Assembly (NCBI RefSeq): GCF_902141855.1
Contig: NZ_CABFVH010000011.1
Span: forward strand, 62,001 to 126,000
Length of the DNA: 64,000 nucleotides
Reading direction: 5' to 3'
DNA from: Methylobacterium dankookense
GTDB lineage: Bacteria; Pseudomonadota; Alphaproteobacteria; Rhizobiales; Beijerinckiaceae
Below the pieces are notes generated by a model. The model saw only the letters and a list, made by a program, of their open reading frames with translations. It ran no database searches and was not told the DNA's origin. Positions 53,133 through 61,825 of the stretch are shown in pieces; within the stretch, counting starts at the first letter, position 1; every line of letters starts with the position of its first letter. The position numbers were made by a program, and so were the translations under genes.

Positions 53133-54251
53133 TCAGTACGGAGGCACCGCCCGCGTGCTCGGGATCGGCGCCTCCATGTGGAAGTGCAGGCCCTCGGGCC
53201 TGTACTCGAAGGTGATGTTCGCCTCGCACTGCACCTTCAGCACCCGCTCCAGCAAGGTCGAGCCGAAGCCCTTGCGCGTGGGCGGCAGCACGGGCGGGCC
53301 GCCCGTCTCCGTCCAGTCGAGCAGCAGGACGCGGCTCGCATCGCTGCGGCGGACGTCCCAGGTCACGGCGATCCGCCCCTGCGGCGCGGAGAGCGCGCCG
53401 TGCTTGGCGGCGTTCGTGGTCAGCTCGTGGATCGCCATGCCGGTCGGGACGGCGAGATCCGCGACCAGTTCGATCCGCGGCCCGTCGAGGCGGACGCGCG
53501 TCCCGTCGGCGTCGTTGTAGGGGCCAAGCTCGTTCTCCAGCATCTCGCGGAGCTGGGCCTGCTGCCAGTAATCCTCGGTCAGGAGGTTATGGGTCTTGGC
53601 GAGCGAGATGATCCGCGCCGAGAAGGCCGCGTAGAAATCGTCGATGCTCGTGGCCGAGCGCGCGGAGGCGCCGAGCAGGCCCTGCACCGTGGCCAGCGTG
53701 TTCTTCACGCGGTGATGCAGCTCGCGGATCTGCAGGCTCTGCCGCTCGGCCGTGCGCTCGCGCTCCTCCAGATAGGCCTTGGCCTGGCGCTGCCGGCGGC
53801 GTCCGCGCAGGGCGAAGCGCACCGCCGTGATCAGGGTCGCCGGATGGAACGGACGCTCGATCAGGCTGACATTGCCCAGCGCCTCGGTGAGGCGCGGATC
53901 GGGCCGCGTCCCGCGCAGCGTCAGCAGGATGAAGGGGAAATCCGACCAGGGCGGCTGGCGCGCGATCCAGTCGGAGAGGACCTGCCGGTCCTCGGCGAGC
54001 AGCGCCTCCTCGGTGAGGATGGTGCACGAGGCGCCGTCGAGCTCCGCCACCACCTCGGCGAGCGAGTGGCAGATGCGCGCGGCCACGCGCTCCTCTGCGA
54101 GGATCGCTGCGGTGAATGCGGCGTCCCCGCCGGCCGGCGCCAGGATCAGGACCGGTTCCTCGCTCGCCGTCATCCCTGCTCCCGGTCCGGCGGAGGCGAG
54201 GCCGCCGGCGCCGGTCGAAACCGGGGCCGGATCGGCATCCGCGCTCGCCAT
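53133..54251 (-). CDS. HWE-family histidine kinase with degenerate N-terminal receiver
   Basis: A 372-residue soluble protein. Residues about 30-150 look like a receiver domain (LILAPAGGD, FPFILLTLRG, IERPFHPATLITAV) whose key positions are altered: the phospho-acceptor region reads CTILTEEALL and the conserved Lys is replaced by Arg in ERPF. The kinase part follows with His180 in ELHHRVKNTLATVQ, the N box AIHELTTNAAKHGAL and the WTETGGPP loop. This receiver plus HWE kinase form resembles kinases of alphaproteobacterial stress and light signalling. The start is ATG 54251 with GGGAG upstream; a short 8-bp hairpin (54267-54286) precedes it. Confidence 0.87.
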   Translation of the reverse strand: MASADADPAPVSTGAGGLASAGPGAGMTASEEPVLILAPAGGDAAFTAAILAEERVAARICHSLAEVVAELDGASCTILTEEALLAEDRQVLSDWIARQPPWSDFPFILLTLRGTRPDPRLTEALGNVSLIERPFHPATLITAVRFALRGRRRQRQAKAYLEERERTAERQSLQIRELHHRVKNTLATVQGLLGASARSATSIDDFYAAFSARIISLAKTHNLLTEDYWQQAQLREMLENELGPYNDADGTRVRLDGPRIELVADLAVPTGMAIHELTTNAAKHGALSAPQGRIAVTWDVRRSDASRVLLLDWTETGGPPVLPPTRKGFGSTLLERVLKVQCEANITFEYRPEGLHFHMEAPIPSTRAVPPY

Positions 54252-54718
54252 TCGGCTCCCTGTCCCGGTGAGCCGGACGGCTCACCCCCACGGTCCCGAG
54301 CCGCGTCGCCCGCACCGCTCCTATAGCAAGGCGCGTGCGAAGGCGACGAGACAGAGGCGCATGCGCCACCCGCGATCACGGCGGGCGCGAGCCGGCCCTT
54401 TAATCCCACCGAGGCTGCAGCCGGCTCAGAAAATCGACAATCCGCCGAAACCATGCCGGACAGGCGCTGTTAGTAGCGTACGTGAAAAGCGGATGCGTCA
54501 TGGCGTGTCCGAGGCCAGGATTGCCGAACGGACTCGACGGTTTCGTGGAGTGAACCGGCTCGGTCTCACGCGGTGAGATCTCACGGGTCCCCTGCTGCCT
54601 TGCGTCGGTGGTGTGAGAGTTCAGGCTCCCGCTCGGCCGGCGCCTGACGATCACCCTGGTGCAAGGTGCGAGGATCCTCCCTCGTGGCCGTGCGATCGGA
54701 TTCGAGGGAGGCGTGTCG
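54252..54718. other. 467-base divergent intergenic region
   Basis: Between the HWE kinase and the single-domain response regulator. It contains a hairpin, GGTGAGCC-GGAC-GGCTCACC (54267-54286), 15 bases before the kinase ATG, in its 5' leader. Otherwise I saw no gene or RNA. Both divergent promoters must lie here. Confidence 0.45.
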
Positions 54719-55114
54719 ATGGGTCAAGCATTGTGTGAGCGGAGCATCCTCGTGGTCGAGGACGATCGTGCGGTTCGGGATCTGGCTGCCGCGATCCTCG
54801 AGGAGACGGAGCTTCGGGTGGTCGAGGCCGAGAGCGGCGAGGAGGCGCTGCACCACCTCAAGCAGCATGCCGAGGAGGTCGTGCTGGTCTTCACCGACAT
54901 CCGGATTCCCTGCTTCCTCGACGGTGTCGATCTCGCCCGGGCGGTCAGCTCGCGCTGGCCCTGGATCAAGGTGGTGGTGACGTCCGGCGCGCCCGGAGAC
55001 CGGGTCGATCATCTGCCGCCCGCTGCCACCTTCCTGCCGAAGCCGTGGCGCGCCCTCGACGTCCTGGTCGCCGCCGAGCAGGCCGCTGAAGCCCGCAACG
55101 GCCTGCCGGCCTAG
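54719..55114 (+). CDS. single-domain response regulator (CheY-like)
   Basis: A 131-residue stand-alone receiver with acid pair in VVEDDRAV, phospho-acceptor Asp60 in VLVFTDIRIP, Ser/Thr in VVTSGAP and Lys in TFLPKPW. No output domain is present. It is divergent from the HWE kinase at 54251, which is a plausible partner. Start ATG 54719 has GGGAGG seven bases upstream; a start 60 bases earlier is less likely. Confidence 0.87.
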   Translation: MGQALCERSILVVEDDRAVRDLAAAILEETELRVVEAESGEEALHHLKQHAEEVVLVFTDIRIPCFLDGVDLARAVSSRWPWIKVVVTSGAPGDRVDHLPPAATFLPKPWRALDVLVAAEQAAEARNGLPA

Positions 55115-55177
55115 GGCCGGTGCGGTCCGCGACCGGGCACCACGTCACATCACTATCATTACGCCGACCCTGCTCGT

Positions 55178-55546
55178 TCAGCGCTTGCTGGACAGATGGA
55201 CGGGAAAGCTCAGCTCCGTCGTGCCGTCCTCGGTCAGCAGGGCGCGCGGCGGCGGCCCGAACGGCGCGGCCGCCCGCGCCGCGGCGAGGATGCGCGCATC
55301 GAGTTCGGCTGAGCCGGAGCCGCGCTCGATCGCGACATCGCGCAGCGAGCCGTCGGCGGCCACGCGGAGCCGGATCTCCACCGTGCCGGCCCGGGCCGGG
55401 GTCGAGGATTGCCCGGCCTCGCCGATCCGGGTGACGACGGTCGCGATCCAGCGGCGGACGGCCGGCGAGACGCTCGGCTCGGCCTGAGCCGGAACGGCGG
55501 AGAGCAGCAGAAGGCAGAGGCAAGCGCGCGAGAGGCGAGAGGACAC
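55178..55546 (-). CDS. exported protein with a TonB C-terminal-like domain
   Basis: A 122-residue protein with a signal peptide (ACLCLLLLSAVPAQA) and a TonB C-terminal-type domain: GTVEIRLRVAADGSLRDVAIERGSGSAELD and AARAAAPFGPPP. It lacks the Pro-rich spacer and the N-terminal anchor of true TonB, so it may be a periplasmic partner or a stand-alone domain. The start is unclear: GTG 55546 fits the signal peptide but has no clear ribosome site. Confidence 0.65.
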   Translation of the reverse strand: MSSRLSRACLCLLLLSAVPAQAEPSVSPAVRRWIATVVTRIGEAGQSSTPARAGTVEIRLRVAADGSLRDVAIERGSGSAELDARILAAARAAAPFGPPPRALLTEDGTTELSFPVHLSSKR

Positions 55547-55698
55547 GGCGGGGAACTCGGGCGAGGGGAACCTGCGGGCGGGCAATGCGCCGATCGCCCT
55601 CGGATCATAGGGCGCGCCGGGAAAGGCCGAAGCATGTCCGTCCGCTGCCGCGTGGTGCGGCAGAATGGACCGGACGGGTGCTGCCGCGCGCATGGGCG

Positions 55699-55724
55699 GG
55701 AACCGCGAGGAGGGTTCGCACGTT
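55699..55724 (+). promoter_or_regulatory. general stress (EcfG-type sigma factor) promoter
   Basis: GGAAC (55699-55703), a 17-base spacer and CGTT (55721-55724) exactly match the consensus recognised by the alphaproteobacterial general stress sigma factor EcfG. It is 84 bases before the ATG of the 62-residue protein and points towards it. Confidence 0.65.
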
Positions 55725-55808
55725 ATTCTCGGCCGAAGCTTCGCCGTAGCAGGACTGCGAGGGCTGGTCGGAGGCGGGCCGAAAGAATTGCTGAGGGAGG
55801 CGGAGCCC

Positions 55809-55997
55809 ATGTCGAAGCCGGACGCCTATAGCCGCCATGCCAGCCTCCTCCGCGCCGAGCGTGCCGCCGGCGAGGCCTTCGGATGGCCCGAAGCCCCCAT
55901 CGGCAGCGTGCGCCGCTCGATCCTGTTGCATCCGACGACGATCGCGGCCGCGACGGCTGCGACGGCAGTGGCAGCGACGCTGACCTACTTCGTTTGA
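55809..55997 (+). CDS. small predicted membrane protein, possibly stress-induced
   Basis: A 62-residue protein with a polar N-terminal half (RHASLLRAERAAGEAFGWPEAPIG) and one C-terminal membrane helix (TTIAAATAATAVAATLTYFV), the shape of a tail-anchored protein. No family was recognised. GGAGG lies before ATG 55809, and an EcfG-type promoter lies upstream, which suggests a role in the general stress response. Confidence 0.65.
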   Translation: MSKPDAYSRHASLLRAERAAGEAFGWPEAPIGSVRRSILLHPTTIAAATAATAVAATLTYFV

Positions 55998-56035
55998 GAC
56001 CGTTTCGCGTTGAGCGGAACTGACAGCTGCGCATC

Positions 56036-56121
56036 CTCACCGCCGCTGCGGCTTCGCCTGCGCTTCCTGCCTGCACGACAGGGTGCAGGCAGGCCTCTCC
56101 CCGCCCGGCGGGGAGAGGGAT
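56036..56121 (-). repeat. dispersed double-hairpin element, copy B (after topA)
   Basis: Read on the minus strand, hairpin 1 (56118-56094) has arms CCTCTCCCCGCC/GGCGGGGAGAGG. Hairpin 2 has arms CCTGCCTGCA/TGCAGGCAGG around the loop CCCTGTCG, followed by AAGCGCAGGCGAAGCC. Loop and tail are identical to copy A at 14549, while several stem positions differ in both arms so that pairing is kept. It lies 22 bases beyond the topA stop and may serve as its transcript end. Confidence 0.85.
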
Positions 56122-56139
56122 GCGCGGCAGCCGATCCGC

Positions 56140-58830
56140 TCAACTGCCCTTCGCGGCGCTCTTCGTCGTCTTCTTGGCTGCCGGCTTCTTCGCGGGGGCC
56201 TTGCTTGCGGTGGATTTAGTCGCCGCGGCCTTCTTGGCGGCGGGCTTGGCCGCCGCGGTGCGCCGGCCGCGGCCCGCGCTCTTGCCACCGCCCGCCTCGC
56301 GCTTGGCCGTGACGAGGCGGATCGCCTCCTCCAGGGTCAGGGATTCGGCGCTCGCCGTCTTCGGCAGCGTGGCGTTGACCTCGCCGTCGGTGACGTAGGG
56401 GCCGTAGCGGCCGGCCTTCACCACCAGCTCCCGGCCGCCCTCGTCCTTGCCGACGGAGCGGCCAGGATCGGAGGCGGGGCGCGCCCGGCCGCCGCCCTGC
56501 TCCTTGGCGACGATGAGGTCGATGGCGCGGTTGGCGCCGATCTCCAGCACGTCGTCGTCCTTGCCGAGATTCGCGTAGGTCTTGCCGTGCTGCACGTAGG
56601 GCCCGAAGCGGCCGAGGCTGGCCATGATCGGCTCGCCGGTCTCGGGATGCCGCGTCACCTCGCGGGGCAGCGCCAGCAGGCGGAGAGCCTTCTCCAGGTC
56701 GAGGGCGGACGGCGCCAGCCCCTTCGGCAGCGAGGAGCGCTTCGGCTTCTCCGCGCCCTTCTCGGCCGATACCTCGCCGAGTTGCACGAAGGGCCCGAAG
56801 CGGCCGTCGCGCAGCGTCACCGGCAGGCCCGTGGCCGGGTCGTTGCCGAGTACCCGGACGCCCGGCTGCCCGCCCTCGGCCGAGGAGCCGTCACCCTCGC
56901 CCTCAACGCCCGAGGCCGAGAGCTGGCGGGTGTACTTGCACTCCGGATAGTTCGAGCAGCCGACGAAGGCGCCGAACTTGCCGAGCTTGAGCGAGAGCTG
57001 GCCCGAGCCGCAGGTCGGGCAGGAACGCGGGTTCGAGCCGTCGCCCTTGTCCGGGAAGATATGGGCGCCGAGGAGCCCGTTCAGCGCCTCCAGCACGTCG
57101 GTGACGCGCAGCTCCTTGGTCGAGCCGATGGCAGCGGAGAAGTCGCGCCAGAAGTCGCGCAGCACCGAGCGCCAGTCGATCTCGGCATTCGAGACCCGGT
57201 CGAGTTGCTCCTCGAGGTCGGCGGTGAAATCGTACTCGACGTAGCGCTTGAAGAAGCTCTCCAGGAAGCCGGTGACCAGCCGCCCCTTGTCCTCGGGCAC
57301 GAGGCGCTTCTTCTCGATGCGCACGTATTCGCGGTCGCGCAGCGTCTGCAGCACGGCGGCATAGGTCGAGGGCCGGCCGATGCCGAGCTCCTCCATGCGC
57401 TTCACGAGGCTCGCCTCGGAATAGCGCGGCGGCGGCTCGGTGAAATGCTGGGTTGCGGCGATGCGCTCGCGGGTGAGGGGATCGTCCGCCTTCATCGGCG
57501 GCAGGCGCTTGCCCTCCTCGTCCTCCTCGTCGTCCTTGCCCTCTTGGTAGAGGGTGAGGAAGCCGTCGAACTTCACGACCTGGCCGGTTGCGCGCAGGTC
57601 GAGCCGCCGCGGGCCGACGCTCGCCTCGACATCGACGGTGGTCCGCTCCAGCTCGGCCGATTCCATCTGGCTCGCCACGGTGCGGGTCCAGATCAGCTCG
57701 TAGAGCTTGGCCTGCTCCGGCTCGAGGTTCCGGGCGATGTGCTTGGGCAGGCGGCCCATGTCGGTCGGGCGCACGGCCTCGTGGGCCTCCTGCGCGTTCT
57801 TGGCTTTCGTCGCGTAGCGGCGCGGCACGTCGGGCACGTAGGCGTCGCCGAACTCGCGGCCGATCACGGAGCGCGCGTCGCGGATGGCTTCGGGCGCCAT
57901 GTCGACGCCGTCGGTCCGCATATAGGTGATGATGCCGACTGTCTCGCCGCCGATATCGACGCCCTCGTAGAGGCGCTGGGCGACCCGCATGGTCTGCGCG
58001 GGCGCCATGCCGAGCTTGCGCGAGGCCTCCTGCTGCAGGGTCGAGGTGGTGAAGGGCGGCTGCGGGTGGCGCTTGGCGGGCTTCGCCTCGACGCTCTTCA
58101 CGCGGAAGGTGGCGAGCTCCAGGTCGCGCTTGAAGGCGGCGGCCTCGTCGCCGGTGCCGACATCGAGACGCTGGATGCGCTTGCCGTCGGCGCCCACCAG
58201 CCGGGCATCGAACACGCCGCCGGCCTGCGTCGCCAGCGTCGCGACGATCGACCAGTACTCGCGCGGGCGGAAGGTCTCGATCTCGTACTCGCGCTCGGTG
58301 ACGAGGCGGAGCGCCACCGACTGCACCCGGCCCGCCGAGCGGGCGCCGGGGAGCTTGCGCCACAGGACCGGCGAGAGGTTGAAGCCGACGAGGTAGTCGA
58401 GCGCCCGCCGCGCCAGATAGGCGTCGACCAGGGCCTGGTCGATCTCGCGCGGCTTGCGCATCGCCTGCTCGACGGAGGCCTTGGTGATGGCGTTGAAGGT
58501 CACGCGCTCGACGGGAATGCCCTTGAGCACCTTGCGGGCGGCCAGAGCCTCCAGCACGTGCCAGGAGATCGCCTCGCCCTCGCGATCGGGGTCGGTCGCG
58601 AGAATCAGCTTCTCGGCGCCCTTGACCGCCTTGGCGATCTCCGAGACGCGCTTCGAGCCGCGATCCTCCAGCTCCCAAACCATCTGGAAGTCGGCTTCCG
58701 GATCGACCGAGCCATCCTTGGCCGGCAGATCGCGGATATGGCCGAAGGACGCGATCACCTCGTAGTCCCGACCGAGATACTTGTTGATCGTCTTGGCCTT
58801 GGCCGGCGACTCGACGACGACGACTTTCAT
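56140..58830 (-). CDS. topA: DNA topoisomerase I
   Basis: An 896-residue type IA topoisomerase that relaxes negative supercoils. The TOPRIM domain starts MKVVVVESPAKAKTINKYLG and has DPDREGEAISWH. The catalytic tyrosine is in IITYMRTDG. GRPSTYAAVLQTL follows, then one four-cysteine zinc finger (CPTCG to CSNYPEC) and several GRFGPFVQLG-type C-terminal repeats. It ends with a long Lys/Ala-rich tail (AAKPAAKKAAATKSTA and onward) that probably binds DNA electrostatically, common in high-GC alphaproteobacteria. The start ATG 58830 is clear. Confidence 0.97.
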   Translation of the reverse strand: MKVVVVESPAKAKTINKYLGRDYEVIASFGHIRDLPAKDGSVDPEADFQMVWELEDRGSKRVSEIAKAVKGAEKLILATDPDREGEAISWHVLEALAARKVLKGIPVERVTFNAITKASVEQAMRKPREIDQALVDAYLARRALDYLVGFNLSPVLWRKLPGARSAGRVQSVALRLVTEREYEIETFRPREYWSIVATLATQAGGVFDARLVGADGKRIQRLDVGTGDEAAAFKRDLELATFRVKSVEAKPAKRHPQPPFTTSTLQQEASRKLGMAPAQTMRVAQRLYEGVDIGGETVGIITYMRTDGVDMAPEAIRDARSVIGREFGDAYVPDVPRRYATKAKNAQEAHEAVRPTDMGRLPKHIARNLEPEQAKLYELIWTRTVASQMESAELERTTVDVEASVGPRRLDLRATGQVVKFDGFLTLYQEGKDDEEDEEGKRLPPMKADDPLTRERIAATQHFTEPPPRYSEASLVKRMEELGIGRPSTYAAVLQTLRDREYVRIEKKRLVPEDKGRLVTGFLESFFKRYVEYDFTADLEEQLDRVSNAEIDWRSVLRDFWRDFSAAIGSTKELRVTDVLEALNGLLGAHIFPDKGDGSNPRSCPTCGSGQLSLKLGKFGAFVGCSNYPECKYTRQLSASGVEGEGDGSSAEGGQPGVRVLGNDPATGLPVTLRDGRFGPFVQLGEVSAEKGAEKPKRSSLPKGLAPSALDLEKALRLLALPREVTRHPETGEPIMASLGRFGPYVQHGKTYANLGKDDDVLEIGANRAIDLIVAKEQGGGRARPASDPGRSVGKDEGGRELVVKAGRYGPYVTDGEVNATLPKTASAESLTLEEAIRLVTAKREAGGGKSAGRGRRTAAAKPAAKKAAATKSTASKAPAKKPAAKKTTKSAAKGS

Positions 58831-58988
58831 GAACGGATCAGCCTCTCGACGGAGTCCACCGCGGCGGGTCGGATCGGCGGGCGGGAGTAGATGGCGCGGC
58901 TGGGCGACCCGTCGAAGCGGTGCCCGGCGCGGGGCGAGAAGTGGTTCAGCAGGTCGGCGTTGTCAAATCGCGGCCCAGTGTGTCGGCC

Positions 58989-59606
58989 TCAAGCGATCGG
59001 CTCGCCGAGCGCCCGGGCCGCTCCCGGACGGCGCGCCAGACCGTCGAGCCAGCGCGCCATGTCCGGCCGCGCGACCCGCTCGGCGGGCATGTTGAGCCAG
59101 CGATGGGCGGCGCAGGCAAGCGCGATGTCGGCGATGGAGAAGGCCTCGCCCACCGCGAAATCGCGGCCCCTCAGATGGGCGTCGAGGATCGCCGCGAGCG
59201 GTTCGGTGCGGGTAAGGGAGGCGTGGACGGCGGCGTGGTCGCGCCGTGCCTCCGGCACGCGGTAGAGATGCCAGAAGGCGTCGCGCATTGCCGGGGTGAA
59301 GCTCGTCGCCTGCCAGTCGAGCCACTGGTCGACCTGCGCCGCCGCGCGCGGATCCGAGGGGACGGCGAGCGGGCCGCCGCGCCGGGCAAGGTGACGCAGG
59401 ATCGCGTTCGATTCCCAGAGGACGAAATCGTCCTCCTCCAGGGTCGGAACCAGCCCGTTCGGGTTGAGCCGGCGATAGGCCGGCTCGTCCACGACGCCGT
59501 GGGCGCCGCCGGCCTCGACGCGCTCGTAGGGCAGCCCCGCCTCGTCGAGCGCCCAGACGGCCTTCTGCACGTTCACCGAATTCAGGCGGCCCCAGAGCCT
59601 GCGCAT
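58989..59606 (-). CDS. glutathione S-transferase family protein
   Basis: A 205-residue cytosolic protein with a thioredoxin-like N-terminal domain (LWGRLNSVNVQKAVWALDEAGLPYE, GLVPTLEEDDFVLWESNAILRHLA, where PTL and ESNAI are the glutathione-binding marks) and an all-helical C-terminal domain (FSIADIALACAAHRWL). The catalytic position is probably the Ser/Asn region SVN. It starts 4 bases after the epmB stop, so it is co-transcribed with the EF-P modification genes. The reason for that pairing is unknown. Confidence 0.88.
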   Translation of the reverse strand: MRRLWGRLNSVNVQKAVWALDEAGLPYERVEAGGAHGVVDEPAYRRLNPNGLVPTLEEDDFVLWESNAILRHLARRGGPLAVPSDPRAAAQVDQWLDWQATSFTPAMRDAFWHLYRVPEARRDHAAVHASLTRTEPLAAILDAHLRGRDFAVGEAFSIADIALACAAHRWLNMPAERVARPDMARWLDGLARRPGAARALGEPIA

Positions 59607-59610
59607 GGCG

Positions 59611-60654
59611 TCACTCCTTCGGCGGGTAGGGATGCTCCCCACCCCGTGGATCGGTCACCCGCATACCCTCCGCGGTCTCGCGCAGATAGGCCGGGCCGAC
59701 CGGCACCTTGCCGTGGCCGCCGGGGATGTCGAGGACGTAGAGGGGCTGCGCGAGGCCGGAGAGGTGCCCGCGCAGGTGCCGCATCAGGGCCTGGCCCGCG
59801 CCGAGATCCGAGCGCAGATGGCCGGTGCCGGGGGCGAGGTCGCCGTGGTGCAGGTAGTAGGGCTTGATCCGGTTCTCCACGAAGGCCCGCATCAGCGCCT
59901 CCAGGCTCGCCGGGTCGTCGTTGACGCCGCGCAGCAGCACCGACTGGCTGACCATCGGGATGCCGGCATCGACGAGCCGCGCCACCGCGCCTTGCGCGGC
60001 CTGCGTGAATTCCCGCGCGTGGTTGGCGTGCAGCGCCACGAAGACCGCCCGCCCGAACCGCTTGAGGCTGCGAACGAGGTCGTCGGTCACGAGGGCCGGG
60101 CTCACCACCGGCACCCGGGTATGGAGCCGGAGGACGCGGACATGCGGGATCTCCGCCAGCCGCGACGCGATGGCGCTGAGCCGCCGCGGCGAGAGGGCGA
60201 ACGGATCGCCGCCGGTGAGGATCACCTCCCAGATGCCGGGATCGCCCGCGATATAGGCGAGCGCCGCGTCGAGCTCGGCCTCGCTGATGGAGCCGAGCCC
60301 GTCCGGGCCGACCATCTCGCGGCGGAAGCAGAAGCGGCAATAGACCGGGCAGATATGGAGCGGCTTCAGCAGAACCCGGTCCGGATAGCGGTGGACGATG
60401 CCGGGCAGGGGAGCGTGCGCGCCGTCGCCGATCGGGTCGGCCCGCTCCTCGAGCGCGGTGACGATCTCCTCGGGCGTCGGCACGAACTGGCGCGCGATCG
60501 GATCGCCGGGATCGGCGGCGTCGATCAGCTCGGCCATGTCGGGGGTGAGCGAGACGGCGTAGCGCGACGTCACGGCCTCGAGACCCGCCAGATCCTCGGG
60601 CGCCACGAGGCCGGCTTCGGCCAGCTCGGCGAGGGTTCGCAGGGGGCGGTTCAT
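59611..60654 (-). CDS. epmB: EpmB, EF-P lysine 2,3-aminomutase (radical SAM)
   Basis: A 347-residue radical SAM enzyme. The iron-sulfur cysteines are Cys102, Cys106 and Cys109 in CPVYCRFC, with the aminomutase-type sequence CFRREMVG after them. EVILTGGDPFALS and the PLP-type lysine region near YVLDIPGGHGKVP complete the lysine 2,3-aminomutase family. The gene overlaps epmA (ATGA, 60651-60654) and efp is next door, so the short EpmB form acting on EF-P lysine is far more likely than free-lysine aminomutase. It provides beta-lysine for attachment by EpmA. Confidence 0.93.
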   Translation of the reverse strand: MNRPLRTLAELAEAGLVAPEDLAGLEAVTSRYAVSLTPDMAELIDAADPGDPIARQFVPTPEEIVTALEERADPIGDGAHAPLPGIVHRYPDRVLLKPLHICPVYCRFCFRREMVGPDGLGSISEAELDAALAYIAGDPGIWEVILTGGDPFALSPRRLSAIASRLAEIPHVRVLRLHTRVPVVSPALVTDDLVRSLKRFGRAVFVALHANHAREFTQAAQGAVARLVDAGIPMVSQSVLLRGVNDDPASLEALMRAFVENRIKPYYLHHGDLAPGTGHLRSDLGAGQALMRHLRGHLSGLAQPLYVLDIPGGHGKVPVGPAYLRETAEGMRVTDPRGGEHPYPPKE

Positions 60655-61700
60655 CCGGCCACCGGCGTCCACAGCACGTCCTCGATGCGGCGCGCGCCGA
60701 TGGCCAGCATCACCAGCCGGTCGAAGCCGAGCGCGCAGCCCGACGCCTCGGGCATCATCGCCAATGCGCGCAAGAATTCGTCGTCGATCGGGTAGGTCTC
60801 GCCGTAGATGCGGGCCTTCTCCGCCATCTCGGCCTCGAAGCGGCGGCGCTGCTCGGCCGGATCGGTCAGCTCGCCGAAGGCGTTCGCCAGCTCCACCCCG
60901 CAGGCATAGAGCTCGAAGCGCTCGGCGACGCGCGGATCGGCCGGGCTCGGGCGGGCGAGCGCCGCCTCGCTCACCGGGTATTCGCACAGGATGGTCGGAC
61001 GGCCGAGCCCGAGCATCGGCTCGACCTTCGCCACGAGGATGCGGCTGAACAGGTCGGCCCAGGTATCGTCGGGCGCGACGCGGAGGTCCGTGCGGGCGAC
61101 CGCCTCGGCGAGCGCATCCCGGTCGGTCTCGCCGTCGCTGGAGACCGTGGCGAGGAGGTCGATCTCGGCATGGCGCGAGACCGCCTCGGCCACGCTCAGC
61201 CGCTCCGGCTCGGCGAAGGGGTCGCATTCGCGCCCGCGCCAGACGAGGCGGCTCGCCCCGGCCGTCTCCGCGGCGAGCCGCATGAGGTCGGCGCAATCGT
61301 CCATCAGTGCCGTATAGGGCTCGCCCGCCCGGTACCATTCGAGCATCGTGAACTCGGGATGGTGCAGCGGTCCGCGCTCGCGGTTGCGGAACACCCGCGC
61401 GAGGCTGAACAGGCGCGTCTCGCCGGCCGCGAGCAGCGTCTTGCAGGCGAATTCCGGCGAGGTGTGCAGGTAGAGCGGGCGGCGCGCGCCATCCGGCCCG
61501 ATCGCCTCGGTGCCGAAGGCCGAGAGATGCGCCTCGTTGCCGGGGGAGACCTGCAGGCAGGCGGTCTCCGCCTCGACGAAGCCGGAGGCCGCGAGATGCG
61601 CGCGCAGCGCGGCCGTGATCCGGTTGCGCGCGAGGAGGCCCGGGCGGCGGTCGGCGTGGCGGGCGGGCGCCCACCAGGGGGAGTCTGCGTCTGTCGGCAC
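60651..61700 (-). CDS. epmA: EpmA, EF-P lysyl-lysine ligase (GenX/PoxA)
   Basis: A 349-residue class II lysyl-tRNA-synthetase-like enzyme without an anticodon-binding domain. Class II motifs include FVEAETACLQVSPGNEAHL, motif 2 RLFSLARVFRNRERGPLHHPEFTMLEWY and motif 3 GCALGFDRLVMLAIG. It ligates beta-lysine to a conserved lysine of EF-P. It is divergent from efp across a 125-base gap that should hold both promoters. Confidence 0.94.
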   Translation of the reverse strand: MPTDADSPWWAPARHADRRPGLLARNRITAALRAHLAASGFVEAETACLQVSPGNEAHLSAFGTEAIGPDGARRPLYLHTSPEFACKTLLAAGETRLFSLARVFRNRERGPLHHPEFTMLEWYRAGEPYTALMDDCADLMRLAAETAGASRLVWRGRECDPFAEPERLSVAEAVSRHAEIDLLATVSSDGETDRDALAEAVARTDLRVAPDDTWADLFSRILVAKVEPMLGLGRPTILCEYPVSEAALARPSPADPRVAERFELYACGVELANAFGELTDPAEQRRRFEAEMAEKARIYGETYPIDDEFLRALAMMPEASGCALGFDRLVMLAIGARRIEDVLWTPVAG

Positions 61701-61825
61701 GGTTTCGACCCGGCGGCTGGCAACGGGACCGCGGATAGGATAGTGGCGGGGCCAGCCGTGGCTCCCGCAGGGCTCGACCGCGCTTGGCGCGCGCGCCCCG
61801 CCTTGTCAAATTCAGGACCTATCCC

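Noticed and set aside
56083..58890. 935-residue open frame on the plus strand opposite topA
   Set aside because: Shadow of topA, which has complete family motifs; no recognisable domain in the shadow.
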